Positions 31,742-42,252 of a DNA stretch of 51,717 nucleotides are shown here, one piece after another. The translations under genes and the position numbers were made by a program. The stretch's first letter is position 1. Each line of letters begins with the position of its first letter. Source of the stretch: Gammaproteobacteria bacterium (GTDB lineage Bacteria; Pseudomonadota; Gammaproteobacteria; Enterobacterales; GCA-2746155); the NCBI GenBank assembly GCA_030589945.1, contig JAUUZN010000008.1, positions 1 to 51,717 on the forward strand, in the 5' to 3' direction. The notes under the pieces were generated by a model. That model had not been told where the DNA came from. It worked only from the letters and a program-made list of their open reading frames with translations, and did no database searches.

Positions 31742-32995
31742 ATGCAAACAAATGCTTCTTTTAAAAGATTCTCAGTACTGCTTTTAATCCTTTTATTCCT
31801 AGGACTCAATATTAGTTTGCTTGCAGACAATCGGTTCATGGGAACTTCTTTGATGAGCACTCAAAGCACATCAGAGAAATCTTATTACACTGTTGCACAG
31901 TCTAACTCTGTCCTGGGCGGTGAACTTGCAGTATCTGAATGGCAACGTTTTGTGGGAACGACCACAGTCAATGAACAGATCAACAGATTACAAAACTGGG
32001 TCGATGATGAAACACTTGAACCGCTTATCAAAGAAAAATTATTGTTTGATGCGACCCTTACTTTTCGAAATGTTCATTTTAGTTCAACGGAGTCCCAGTT
32101 GCTCGGTAGAAATGCAATGGAGTCACTTTTAACGTATCAATCTAGGGCTTACCTACCTCTTTGGGATGCCGGTAGGCAACTTCAAATTGCTGCCTTTCAA
32201 GTTGCTGCATCGGCTCAAGCAACACTGATACATTGGAATATTGAAAATGAATATCGACAATCCTCAGCATTAGCAGAACTCGAACCCAGAGTCTTTCTTA
32301 AGCAGCTTGCTAAATTAACGACAATGCAAAAATCATTCACTCAACATTCTGAGTTTGTAAAATCTAAGGTTCACCAATCCATCCTTGGCTTTAAAAAGAC
32401 TCTTGACATGGCGAGCATAGAAACCTTAAACAGTCTCAGTATTGAATTACAAAATCGGACACTTATCATCTCAGATCATGCTCTTTTGATCCTCGCCCAA
32501 AAGCTCTCTAACATTAATTTGTTCCAAAGATTATTCACTCAATATTCTTCGGGATCGATTGATCAGACAAAAATTATCAGTGCTCTCAGTCATCTTCCTG
32601 ATAATTTTTCTGTTGAAGAAAAAGTGGCGCTACTCAAGATTGCTATGACCAGTGATGATTTAAGAAGTCCGAGCATTTTAATTCTTGGACAATTTGTTGA
32701 TGCAGGTGCTGGAGTTCTTCAGAAACTCAATAGTGAACTGTCCGATGCTAAGTTTGGTGGTGCAGCCGCTAAAGCGATGAGCCAAAGCACTGATTTATTG
32801 ACCCTTGAGCTGCTTCAAAAAAATCTACAGAGTGATGACATGCTTGTTGTGCGACGCTCACTTTTAACGCTCTATTTTATCAAAAATAAAGAGGCATCAA
32901 ACACACAGTTAAAGGCCTTAGTGCTGTTACAGCGCTTTCACAAAGATACACACAACCCTCAACTCAAAAGAGAGGTTGCGCAATGGCTGCTCTAA
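31742..32995 (+). CDS. Hypothetical exported protein, helical/HEAT-like C-terminus
   Basis: Signal-anchor MQTNASFKRFSVLLLILLFLGLNISLLA; start moved from 31661; overlaps the next gene. Confidence 0.7.
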   Translation: MQTNASFKRFSVLLLILLFLGLNISLLADNRFMGTSLMSTQSTSEKSYYTVAQSNSVLGGELAVSEWQRFVGTTTVNEQINRLQNWVDDETLEPLIKEKLLFDATLTFRNVHFSSTESQLLGRNAMESLLTYQSRAYLPLWDAGRQLQIAAFQVAASAQATLIHWNIENEYRQSSALAELEPRVFLKQLAKLTTMQKSFTQHSEFVKSKVHQSILGFKKTLDMASIETLNSLSIELQNRTLIISDHALLILAQKLSNINLFQRLFTQYSSGSIDQTKIISALSHLPDNFSVEEKVALLKIAMTSDDLRSPSILILGQFVDAGAGVLQKLNSELSDAKFGGAAAKAMSQSTDLLTLELLQKNLQSDDMLVVRRSLLTLYFIKNKEASNTQLKALVLLQRFHKDTHNPQLKREVAQWLL

Positions 32996-34905
32996 TTTTG
33001 CTGATCGAAGCCCTGACAGGCTGTGTTTCTCGTTGGGCGAAGCATGTTATTGTTTTATCAATATTATTGAGTATCAATAGCTCTGCAACTACCTGGACTT
33101 ATACTGAAAACACCAGTGGAGTGAATGTCTTCGCGCTCGGTTATCCTGTTCCCTTGCCCATAGATTCATTACTTCCAGTCGATGGGTTTCGCAGTTACGG
33201 AAATCTCCATGCACGTCATCAGGATCTCATGTTAATGAGTGATAGGATGACGGGAACCATCGTTGGGCAAACCACCAATGGTCGAGATATTTGGGCCTAT
33301 CAACTCAGTGATGCAAATAGCACTACTGTCGAAGGAAGCATTATTGAGCCTGCAGTTCTGCAAAATGGTGGTATCCACGCCCGTGAATGGTCAACCCCAG
33401 AAATTACAACCGCCATTATTGAGCGACTCATTGAAAATGAGGATGATCATTGGCTGTACCAGTACCTTCTTGAAAATCTAAATATCATCATCCAGCCCGT
33501 TGAAAATATTGACGGCTTCTTACAAACCCAGCGCTTCCCCAATACTGTTTTACAAACCCAGTCAGCGGATGATCCAACAAACTGGCCCCGTGATGGTCGT
33601 ATGCGCCGAAAAAACATGCACAATGTTGACGAGTTATTGACTACCGAGGATGACGGCATGTTCGGCGTTGATTTAAATCGAAACAACCCTCCTTACTGGA
33701 ACAGTAGTAATCGCTCATCGAGCAATGAAGATTCGATTGTTTATCATGGTAGCAGCGAAGCATCTGAACCTGAAACAAATGCACTTCAGGCCGCAGCGTT
33801 TCTTGGGCCAGCATCACGATTGCGATTTTATGTGGACACCCACTCGTTCAGTCAACTTTGGTTTGTCCCTCAGACGAACAATCAAAGCCGTAATAGGACA
33901 GCCTCAGAAGTTGCAAGTATCATGCGAGTCGCAACGAACAATACCTACGCCATCAGTCTTACCGAAGGTAATGGCGGCATTGGTTCAACTGATGAGTATT
34001 TTGCCGAAACCTATCAAATACCCTCATTCACTTTAGAAACTGAACCCGGTAATACGGGTAGCGTTCAATACGGTGGCAATGGTGTGTCTCATTCAGGATT
34101 TATTTTACCTCAGCTTGAAATTAATCGTGTTCGAACCGAACTCACCGATGCAAGTATTGTTGCCTGGTACATGCAGGCTGGCCCACCAACCTTAATTGCA
34201 GTAGAAATTAAAGATGTTGATAGTGGTACCGTTGTGTACTCAGGGCAATGGGATGTTAGCTCGCCTACCGAGCGCGTTTGGAATGAAGGCAGCAACTCAG
34301 GACTTCAAGCAAACGGTCATTATCAAGTTTGGGCAGCCTATAATAAACCCATGCGGTGGCTCAATGAGTTGGGTGAGATCAGCAACTTTAAAAGCATGTC
34401 AGTACCATTGGCACCGCAATTTGCAATTGAGGGGCTCTCAGCATCACAACAGGTTTTTAATCAATCGGTCAGTAGCAATGCCAATAATTGGTTATTACAA
34501 CCTGGTGGTGTAGGAGTGGGATATCTCAACTATGCAAGTGATGCATTTATGATTGATTTTACTCTCAATGGTTCCATTGAGCCATCATCAAGTACGTTGC
34601 TTAGTCTGGTGTTCAATAACCAAGATTTTGTTGGTAAGCGTAATGACGCTGCACCCGCAACGGTGGTGGATTGGTCATCGAATTGGGTCAATTATGAAAA
34701 TAGCGTTGGTACAAATGGTGAAAATGGTGGCGTTGATAGAACTCTTCGCCTAATTGATGATAATAGTCCAGGATTTCAGGCTCCAGTATCAACAACCAGT
34801 CCACCCAATTCAGGTTCAAATCCAACGGTAAAACGTTCGGGAGGATCCTTTGAATTTGCAGTTATTGTTGTTTTGATACTGAGTCTATTCCGACGGCGGA
34901 TTTAG
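32983..34905 (+). CDS. M14-family zinc carboxypeptidase with GlyGly-CTERM-like C-terminus
   Basis: GGIHAREWSTPE (HxxE), DLNRNNPPYWN, YVDTHSF, FTLETEP; C-term RSGGSFEFAVIVVLILSLFRRRI. Confidence 0.88.
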   Translation: MAALILLIEALTGCVSRWAKHVIVLSILLSINSSATTWTYTENTSGVNVFALGYPVPLPIDSLLPVDGFRSYGNLHARHQDLMLMSDRMTGTIVGQTTNGRDIWAYQLSDANSTTVEGSIIEPAVLQNGGIHAREWSTPEITTAIIERLIENEDDHWLYQYLLENLNIIIQPVENIDGFLQTQRFPNTVLQTQSADDPTNWPRDGRMRRKNMHNVDELLTTEDDGMFGVDLNRNNPPYWNSSNRSSSNEDSIVYHGSSEASEPETNALQAAAFLGPASRLRFYVDTHSFSQLWFVPQTNNQSRNRTASEVASIMRVATNNTYAISLTEGNGGIGSTDEYFAETYQIPSFTLETEPGNTGSVQYGGNGVSHSGFILPQLEINRVRTELTDASIVAWYMQAGPPTLIAVEIKDVDSGTVVYSGQWDVSSPTERVWNEGSNSGLQANGHYQVWAAYNKPMRWLNELGEISNFKSMSVPLAPQFAIEGLSASQQVFNQSVSSNANNWLLQPGGVGVGYLNYASDAFMIDFTLNGSIEPSSSTLLSLVFNNQDFVGKRNDAAPATVVDWSSNWVNYENSVGTNGENGGVDRTLRLIDDNSPGFQAPVSTTSPPNSGSNPTVKRSGGSFEFAVIVVLILSLFRRRI

Positions 34906-34927
34906 TCTAGATAACTGTACTCATGGG

Positions 34928-35797
34928 TTAATTTTTTGCTGCGTACAGGGCTAACAGTTCTGTCACCTCAGATCGCTTTGAGCCTTTACAGCTGATCATC
35001 CTTTGCACCTTAAACCGTTCGATTTTTGCATGCTGATAAATTTCTTTAGTCAAGGCATTTTCATGATTTGAAATCAATACTGGCACTCCCCGCTCTGAAA
35101 GTTTATACGCCTTGATAGATAGCTGTAACTGACTGTCGAGTCCAAAACCTTCCTTTGTATAACTTGTAAAATTTGAACTGTCTGACAAAGGAACATAGGG
35201 AGGATCGCAATAAACCACATTGTTGCGTCGCGCTCGATTCATCAGCTCGTTAAAAGAGCAACAAACAAAGATTGCGCGTTTTGATTTTTCTGAAAAAGCG
35301 CTCATCTCATCACTTGGATAATAGGGCTTTTTATAGCTCCCAAAGGGTACATTGAGTTGTCCCGATTGATTGTATCGACAAAGACCATTATAACCGTGGC
35401 GATTTAGGTAAATGAATAAAGCTGATTTTTCACGACCTTTAGGTATTTTATTAAACTGATCACGCCAATGGTAATAAGCCGTCTTTGAATTTTCTTCTTG
35501 AATGAACCAATCCTTGGCATATTGGATGAACTTATCGCCATTTTGTTTAAGTTGTTCGTAAAGATCAATTAAGTCTGGATTAATATCACCCAGAAGATAT
35601 GAGTCGTAGTCGGTATTTAGAAAAACAGCACCCGAGCCCATAAAGGGTTCGATGAGACGATTGCCTTCGGGTAGTAATTTACTGATACGATCAATAAGTC
35701 GAAACTTACCACCCGCCCATTTTAAAAAAGGACGAATTGCCTTTGGACTCTTTTGTAGAGAATGAAGCGGCTTAGAATGAATAGGTTTAGAGGGCAA
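34928..35797 (-). CDS. dam: DNA adenine methylase (Dam family)
   Basis: PFLKWAGGKFRLID, EPFMGSGAVFLN, VVYCDPPYVPL. Confidence 0.93.
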   Translation of the reverse strand: MPSKPIHSKPLHSLQKSPKAIRPFLKWAGGKFRLIDRISKLLPEGNRLIEPFMGSGAVFLNTDYDSYLLGDINPDLIDLYEQLKQNGDKFIQYAKDWFIQEENSKTAYYHWRDQFNKIPKGREKSALFIYLNRHGYNGLCRYNQSGQLNVPFGSYKKPYYPSDEMSAFSEKSKRAIFVCCSFNELMNRARRNNVVYCDPPYVPLSDSSNFTSYTKEGFGLDSQLQLSIKAYKLSERGVPVLISNHENALTKEIYQHAKIERFKVQRMISCKGSKRSEVTELLALYAAKN

Positions 35798-35852
35798 AAG
35801 AGTGATTAACTATATCGGCAAATGATGCCCAGCAGTGTAACAGGATTATACT

Positions 35853-36710
35853 TTATGCAGAAGCGCTGATCTGTCCGCCCACCTGCTCAGTAGCATCCGT
35901 GGCTAAAGCTGAAAGTAGGCGACCACCTGAAAAGGAAGAGCCAGATTCTAGGGATGGAGTGTTGTCGATTTCTTCACCGTTAATTCTTGCCTGAGTATCT
36001 GCATTACTCTGTCTAATTTTATCGGCAGCCAGTTGTGCAATTTCAAACCGAGCTTTTGAGGCGAGAGCCTGAGCCGATGATGCAATACGTCTATCTGTTG
36101 GAGATGGGTTTGCTGGAGCTAGTGCTGCACGAGCGACCTGCTCAGATTTTCTTAATGTGGCTTCAGGAGTTCCCGCAGCCGAGGTATCAATAGGCACTTC
36201 GCCGGCAACTGCATAACGTACACCATTGGGTCCGGTCTTAAAGGTAAAACTGGGTGAACCTGCATAGGCGCCACCGACACTTGCATGAGCCTGTTCATGA
36301 GCCTTAACTTTCCTGTCGATTGATACCAGCTTTTGAATGATTGCTTGATCTTCTGCAGCCTGTGCCCGCTCTTGTCTTACTTGGTTAGGGTTTTGTGCAG
36401 ATGCTTGCTGCGCGACTTCTTGAATATCTTTCTGATCGGTTGATGGTCCGGAAGTAGAACCATCTGAAGACGAGTCCGTATCTCTGCCTTTCGCGCCAAA
36501 GATTTGATCACGTAATTCTGCAGTTTTAGTACTAGGATCTGAGCCTGCAAGAAATTGGCCTGTTGCAGCACCTTGATTTTTTGATGACTCAGCAGTAGCA
36601 ACACTTTGAGGAATGGTCTCAACAAATTTATTTTGCACAGCAAGTGACTCATTCGGTAAATTTGCCGAACTCGATGCTGTTACACTAATGGGTGAAGGAC
36701 CAATAACCAT
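35853..36710 (-). CDS. Putative metalloprotease of the SprA/CJM1_0395 family
   Basis: KVKAHEQAHASVGGAYAGSPSFTFKTGPNGVRYAVAGEVPID. Confidence 0.8.
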   Translation of the reverse strand: MVIGPSPISVTASSSANLPNESLAVQNKFVETIPQSVATAESSKNQGAATGQFLAGSDPSTKTAELRDQIFGAKGRDTDSSSDGSTSGPSTDQKDIQEVAQQASAQNPNQVRQERAQAAEDQAIIQKLVSIDRKVKAHEQAHASVGGAYAGSPSFTFKTGPNGVRYAVAGEVPIDTSAAGTPEATLRKSEQVARAALAPANPSPTDRRIASSAQALASKARFEIAQLAADKIRQSNADTQARINGEEIDNTPSLESGSSFSGGRLLSALATDATEQVGGQISASA

Positions 36711-36761
36711 ACTATCTCTCTAAAACGACTATTTCTCTATACGACTAGCAATAAACGATGA

Positions 36762-36992
36762 CTAGGCTAACAAATCAAGCAAGGTACCTACCTGCTTGTT
36801 TTCAACTTCAATAATTTTTGCGCCAGCACTTGCCTGTTGCTCAGCAACCTTTAAATCGACTAACGCAGGAATAAGATCGTCTGGAGAGCCTTCAATACTG
36901 CTTCTAGCAATTTTGCTGGCGCTCGCTTCGATACGTTCTTTAGCATTGAGGAAAACCTGAATGCCCGATGTTGTTGCTGAATTAATTTCCAT
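36762..36992 (-). CDS. Small conserved hypothetical, C-terminus reminiscent of flagellar rod proteins
   Basis: 76 aa, intact ORF, ..VDLKVAEQQASAGAKIIEVENKQVGTLLDLLA. Confidence 0.6.
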   Translation of the reverse strand: MEINSATTSGIQVFLNAKERIEASASKIARSSIEGSPDDLIPALVDLKVAEQQASAGAKIIEVENKQVGTLLDLLA

Positions 36993-37134
36993 ACGACTAC
37001 TGACCTAAAATCACATATTTAATTATTAATTGCCTATATTTTAAGCTATTTTGGAAAATTTTGCAGTAACTGTAGAGACTATATTGTTCTATCGGGGCAA
37101 TTTGATATAACTAAATGATAGGTTGTTTGCTCTT

Positions 37135-38049
37135 TTATAACGTTTTTATTCCAATTGTGCCGGGATGTGACGGACCTTTAGGGATCTGTCGTTCTCCCGC
37201 CCAAGCATGGCCGTATATGACTTCCCAGCTTGTGGGTAGCTCATTTTCAGCTGTTTTGTGTTGATTATAGGCTTGCTCATAGGTCTGCCATAGATCCTTG
37301 CCAGTCATGTTACGCGTTCGACCCGCATTCATATTTGTCTCGCCCATAGCCTTTAAATCGGCATGTACCTGTGCCACTGAGCAATAGTTCATGGTAATGG
37401 TCTCACTGTCCATGACCGTACCGCCAAACCCTGATTTAGTTAAACTGTCGCCAATATCATGCATGTCTAGAAATCTGTTTACTCGGACATGATTGCTATT
37501 TTTTCCCAGTGCATCCTTACCCTGCGCAATGGCCCAACTTTGGCGCATCTCTTTGAGAGTATCCGGACCGAAACTAGTAAAGATTAATAACCCACCTGGT
37601 TTTATGATGCGATTAAGTTCTCTAAATGCCGTATCAGGATTATCTAACCAGTAGAGCATCAAATTAGAATAGATGAGGTCGAAGGAGTTGTCAGCAAAGG
37701 GTAGCTTCTCTGCATCTGCGCAAGTATAGCGTTCCTTATTCGTCCATTTTTTCAACCAGTTTCCATTTGATTGAGCGACCGATAACATCTGCCAAGCTAG
37801 ATCGACCCCGAGTACCTTTGACTTCTTAAAGTGCTGTTGTAATTGCCGAGTAAACTTACCCGTTGAACAACCGAGATCGAGTATTAATTCTGGTTTTATT
37901 TTTACATAATCTAGCCGCTCAACAAGACGCTCTCCAATAAGATGTTGAAGTTGAGCGTGTTGATCAAAACTCTGCGCTGCCCGGTTAAAAGACCGTGCAA
38001 TATTTGCTTTGTTTATGTCAAATGGATTTACGGGTTGATCACTCATCAT
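37135..38049 (-). CDS. bioC: Malonyl-ACP O-methyltransferase
   Basis: SAM motif LILDLGCSTGKFTRQL, YSNLMLYWLDNPDTAFRELNRIIKPGG. Confidence 0.85.
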   Translation of the reverse strand: MMSDQPVNPFDINKANIARSFNRAAQSFDQHAQLQHLIGERLVERLDYVKIKPELILDLGCSTGKFTRQLQQHFKKSKVLGVDLAWQMLSVAQSNGNWLKKWTNKERYTCADAEKLPFADNSFDLIYSNLMLYWLDNPDTAFRELNRIIKPGGLLIFTSFGPDTLKEMRQSWAIAQGKDALGKNSNHVRVNRFLDMHDIGDSLTKSGFGGTVMDSETITMNYCSVAQVHADLKAMGETNMNAGRTRNMTGKDLWQTYEQAYNQHKTAENELPTSWEVIYGHAWAGERQIPKGPSHPGTIGIKTL

Positions 38050-38147
38050 CAGCTTGTCTTTTATCAGTCGTAAGGGTGGAGTTAATCTCTATTCATTTTA
38101 TTGTCTTCAGCCTATTATCTTTTATTCTAACCTGCTGAGACAAGGTT

Positions 38148-38936
38148 GTGGATTTTAACCCATTCCATCACATTTTAAATACTAACTTTTTATCTAAAGC
38201 TTCTTTTTTGATGACCCGATTAGATTTAAAACCCTTGGCGTATGATTTGTTCAGGCAAACTCTTGATCTGTTTTTACCTCTATCCTGCATTTTATGTAAC
38301 AGCAATACCATTCGACCCATTTCTTTGTGCCAAGGTTGTCAAAATAAAATAATCTCTGCAGAGAAGATTCCTGAGAAGACAATAATCTCAGCCATGAAAT
38401 CAAAGCCCTCATGGCAAAAAATACGCTACCTTGGAAATTATAATGCCGAGTTGCGCGAATTAATTTTGGCCGGCAAATTTCAAGATAATCTTGCCGCATT
38501 AAAAACCCTGGGACAACTCTTTGCACAAAATATCTGTATAGAGGGCTACGACCCAGAGCTTGTATTAATCCCTGTGCCTCTTCATAGAAATCGACTTAAA
38601 AGTCGAGGTTACAATCAAGCCTATGAAATAGCTCTGCCTCTTGCTAAACAATTGGGTTTAAAAATTAACAGACAATGTGTTGAGCGCCATATAGAAGCAA
38701 AAACACAACATTTTTTATCCCGTGAGCAAAGAATGCTCAACGCCAAAACTCTCTTTCAAACTACCGTCCATAAAACTAATTACTTTACTGATCCACTAAG
38801 GTTTGTTGTTCCAAAAAAGGTTGCCCTTATTGATGATATTTATACGACCGGTGCAACCATCGAAAGCCTGAGCAACTGTTTGTCGGCAGCCGGTGCAGAA
38901 GTTATTGAAGTTTGGATAATTGCAACGACCTTATGA
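38148..38936 (+). CDS. comF: ComF family protein (start may be 38208)
   Basis: Zinc-finger CILC...CQGC, phosphoribosyltransferase motif VALIDDIYTTGATIES. Confidence 0.88.
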   Translation: MDFNPFHHILNTNFLSKASFLMTRLDLKPLAYDLFRQTLDLFLPLSCILCNSNTIRPISLCQGCQNKIISAEKIPEKTIISAMKSKPSWQKIRYLGNYNAELRELILAGKFQDNLAALKTLGQLFAQNICIEGYDPELVLIPVPLHRNRLKSRGYNQAYEIALPLAKQLGLKINRQCVERHIEAKTQHFLSREQRMLNAKTLFQTTVHKTNYFTDPLRFVVPKKVALIDDIYTTGATIESLSNCLSAAGAEVIEVWIIATTL

Positions 38937-39021
38937 AGGACATCAGGTATACTCATCATCAACCAGATTGATTACATTCAATTAATAACAACCGAATAAT
39001 AAATACAAAGAAACAGCTTCA

Positions 39022-40359
39022 ATGAAACGATTTATACCTCAAAGAGATCGCAGACGACAAGTCATGGCAATATCGATACCGATTATTGGCGCAATGATCT
39101 CTCAAAATATTCTAAATCTTGTTGATTCCGCTATGGTGGCTCACCTTGGCTCACCTGCTATGGCAGCCGTAGGAATTAGTAGCTTTTTAAACTTTATGGC
39201 GGTTGCAATCTTTATGGGACTTGCCACCGGTGTACAGGTCATCGTTGCCAGACGCATTGGTGAAGAGCGAGAACATGAAGCCGCTATTCCACTGAACGGC
39301 GCCCTGTTACTTAATTTATTATTTGCACTACCCGTTTCAATATTACTCTTTTATACCGCTCCTCAGTCATTGTCGTTGATCATTAGTGATCCTGCGGTTG
39401 TCGCTGAAGCTGTTCCCTATATGGAAATGCGTCTTTTAGGCGTTCTTGCCATTGCTAGTAATTTTTGTTTTAGAGGGTTTTGGAGTGGCATCAAAAAGAC
39501 TCAGTACTATATGTGGGTCCTTTTTGGTATTCATGCCCTTAATATTTTGCTGAACTATACGCTGATTTACGGCAACTTTGGTTTTCCAGAAATGGGTGTC
39601 AAAGGCGCTGGCCTTGGCACAACGATTTCAATGATCGTCGGTACTATTTGTCATTTCACACTGTGTCTTTATAAGGGCAAAAAATACGGCTTCATGCACG
39701 GCTTACCGTCAATGGAATCGATCCGCAACATTGTTAAATTGTCAGTTCCTGCGTCTATGCAGCAGTTTTTCTTTGCTGCAGGCTTCACGACTCTTTTCTG
39801 GATTATCAGTAAGATTGGTACCGATTCTTTAGCGGCGGCCAATGTATTAACTAATTTAACATTGGTTGCATATCTTCCTTGCATTGCCTTTGGTATGAGC
39901 GCATCAACACTGGTGTCAGAAGCCCTTGGCCGGAAAAATTCTGAGGATGCTTATCAATGGGGATGGGACGTTTCAACCATAGCAATGGTTGCCATTACGC
40001 TCATTGCAATTCCACTATTTTTATTCTCTGAACCGATTTTATCAATATTTCTCGTGGAGGCTGATGCACTTGCAATTGCGCAAACCCCGCTCAAAATTGT
40101 TGCCATTGGTTTGCCCCTCGAAGCCCTTGGCATGGTAATGATGAGCGCATTAATGGGGGCTGGTGCTACAAAGGTTGTGATGAAGGTCTCAATGGGTATG
40201 CAATGGCTCATCTTTCTACCTGTAGCTTGGTTTATTGGACCCGTATTTGGTTATAGCCTCAGCATGATTTGGCTTGCACAGGCCGTTTATCGCGTGTCCC
40301 AGTCCATCGTTTATGCAAAATTATGGAGCAATAAACAGTGGGCCAACATCAATGTCTGA
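39022..40359 (+). CDS. MATE family efflux transporter
   Basis: 445 aa, NLVDSAMVAHLGSPAMAAVGIS and multiple TM segments. Confidence 0.9.
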   Translation: MKRFIPQRDRRRQVMAISIPIIGAMISQNILNLVDSAMVAHLGSPAMAAVGISSFLNFMAVAIFMGLATGVQVIVARRIGEEREHEAAIPLNGALLLNLLFALPVSILLFYTAPQSLSLIISDPAVVAEAVPYMEMRLLGVLAIASNFCFRGFWSGIKKTQYYMWVLFGIHALNILLNYTLIYGNFGFPEMGVKGAGLGTTISMIVGTICHFTLCLYKGKKYGFMHGLPSMESIRNIVKLSVPASMQQFFFAAGFTTLFWIISKIGTDSLAAANVLTNLTLVAYLPCIAFGMSASTLVSEALGRKNSEDAYQWGWDVSTIAMVAITLIAIPLFLFSEPILSIFLVEADALAIAQTPLKIVAIGLPLEALGMVMMSALMGAGATKVVMKVSMGMQWLIFLPVAWFIGPVFGYSLSMIWLAQAVYRVSQSIVYAKLWSNKQWANINV

Positions 40360-41350
40360 TCAGGATTATTATAAGCTCACTCCCGACACTGTTCTCGATG
40401 CAATAGAATCCATTGGTATTGAACTCGATGGTTCAATGTTGACGCTTAATTCCTATGAAAATAGGGTCTATCGTGTCATTGATGTTGATGGTAAAAAATT
40501 GGTGGCTAAATTTTACCGGCCTAATCGTTGGAGTGATGAGGAAATCCTCGAAGAACACCAATTTTCACAAGAGCTCGCTGACGCAGAAATACCCGTTGTT
40601 CCACCGTTAAAGTTAGTTAATGATGAAACCATTATGCGTTGGAACAATTTTCGTTTTAGCCTATTTGATTGTCATGGTGGTCGAGCACCAGAGCTTGATG
40701 ATGAAGATCATTTGATGTGGCTTGGGCGCTATATGGCTCGTATTCATAATATTGGTGCAATTAAAAAATTCGAACATCGACCGACTATCGACTGCCAATC
40801 TTTTGGTTATGATAGCTTAACGTTTTTAAGTGACAGCCCTTACATTCCCGATTCACTGAAACCTGCCTATGAAGCCATTGCCAAACATGTGCTAGATGCA
40901 TCACAGGAGGTTTTTGATAGGCATCAAAACGTTGAACATATTCGACTTCATTGCGATTGTCACCCCGGCAATATTTTGTGGACAGATGACGGACCCCATA
41001 TTGTCGATCTGGATGACAGTCGTAACGGACCGGCTATTCAAGACATATGGATGTTGTTAGGTGGCGATGCCGAAACGATGAACCATCGGTTAGATCTAAT
41101 ATTAGAAGGTTATGAAGAGTTTCGTGATTTTGATTCATTGGAACTCGCATTAATTGAACCTTTGCGCTCCCTTAGAATGATTCATTATTCAGCTTGGCTG
41201 GCACGTCGTTGGGAAGATCCGAGTTTTCAACATCACTTTCCTTGGTTTGCTGAACAAAAATATTGGGAAGGGCAGATCCTTGGTTTAAAAGAGCAACTCT
41301 CGGCAATTAATGAGCCGCCCGTTAAAAAGATAGTTAGTGGAAATTACTAG
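40352..41350 (+). CDS. srkA: Stress response serine/threonine kinase SrkA/YihE-like
   Basis: LNSYENRVYRVIDVDGKKLVAKFYRPNRWS, RLHCDCHPGNILW; start moved from 40274; overlaps the MATE stop. Confidence 0.9.
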   Translation: MSDQDYYKLTPDTVLDAIESIGIELDGSMLTLNSYENRVYRVIDVDGKKLVAKFYRPNRWSDEEILEEHQFSQELADAEIPVVPPLKLVNDETIMRWNNFRFSLFDCHGGRAPELDDEDHLMWLGRYMARIHNIGAIKKFEHRPTIDCQSFGYDSLTFLSDSPYIPDSLKPAYEAIAKHVLDASQEVFDRHQNVEHIRLHCDCHPGNILWTDDGPHIVDLDDSRNGPAIQDIWMLLGGDAETMNHRLDLILEGYEEFRDFDSLELALIEPLRSLRMIHYSAWLARRWEDPSFQHHFPWFAEQKYWEGQILGLKEQLSAINEPPVKKIVSGNY

Positions 41351-41367
41351 ACACTTTATGGATAAAT

Positions 41368-42090
41368 ATGAGTTTACCTCGCTTTTACCAAAAGATTGAA
41401 CTTTCAATTGATGCATCAGTGAACCTCGATAAGGATGCTTCACACCATCTTTGTAAAGTACTTCGGCTCAAGGTGGAAGATGAGGTTGTATTGTTTAATG
41501 GCGATGGTTGCAATTATCTCGCTAGGATTTCATCAACGGGTAAAACCGTCATCGTGGACATTAAAAGCCGTCATTGTGTCGAAACAAAATCCCCCATTCT
41601 AATTCATCTTGGTCAATGCATCTCAAAAAATGAACGTATGGACTTCACCATACAAAAATCCGTTGAACTGGGCGTGCATCAAATAACGCCATTGATCAGC
41701 GAACGGGTCCAATTTCGTTTTGATGAAAAAAGAAAGCAAAAAAAACTCAATCATTGGCGAAAAATCATCATTTCTGCCTGTGAGCAATCCGGCAGAACTG
41801 ACATACCTGAACTGAACGAACCTGTACCGATTGAAGAGTGGCTCGATAATGAGCAAACCATGACTCTTTTGTTTGACCCAAATAGCCAGACGCGACTTAA
41901 GGATCTGCAAACACTCTCTTCAGTTAGGATTTTGATAGGTCCTGAGGGTGGTTTCAGCGCAGAGGAAATAACAATGGCGAAGCAATCTGTTCACTATAAA
42001 GCCATTAGTCTTGGTCCTCGGATATTACGTACTGAAACAGCAGGGCTCGCCATAGTTAGTGTCTTGCAGTCGCGTTTTGGTGATCTTTAA
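41368..42090 (+). CDS. rsmE: 16S rRNA m3U1498 methyltransferase
   Basis: LIGPEGGFSAEEI, LGPRILRTETAGLAIVSVLQ. Confidence 0.93.
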   Translation: MSLPRFYQKIELSIDASVNLDKDASHHLCKVLRLKVEDEVVLFNGDGCNYLARISSTGKTVIVDIKSRHCVETKSPILIHLGQCISKNERMDFTIQKSVELGVHQITPLISERVQFRFDEKRKQKKLNHWRKIIISACEQSGRTDIPELNEPVPIEEWLDNEQTMTLLFDPNSQTRLKDLQTLSSVRILIGPEGGFSAEEITMAKQSVHYKAISLGPRILRTETAGLAIVSVLQSRFGDL

Positions 42091-42110
42091 AAATTCTTTT
42101 TAGGCTGTTT

Positions 42111-42127
42111 TGTAACAAATTGGTGCA
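42111..42127. promoter_or_regulatory. Putative NtrC site 1 (TGTAACAAATTGGTGCA)
   Basis: Two mismatches to TGCACC-N5-GGTGCA. Confidence 0.55.
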
Positions 42128-42141
42128 ATTGTTTTCAATTT

Positions 42142-42158
42142 CGCACAGGTATAGTGCA
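42142..42158. promoter_or_regulatory. Putative NtrC site 2 (CGCACAGGTATAGTGCA)
   Basis: GCAC-N7-GTGC dyad; centre 31 bp from site 1. Confidence 0.6.
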
Positions 42159-42252
42159 ACAATGTCTTCGGATTTAAGACAACATATAACTATTTTATAC
42201 TCTACATTTCTAAGTCACTGTTATTCATAGCTATTTGCTAATTCTTATTTGA

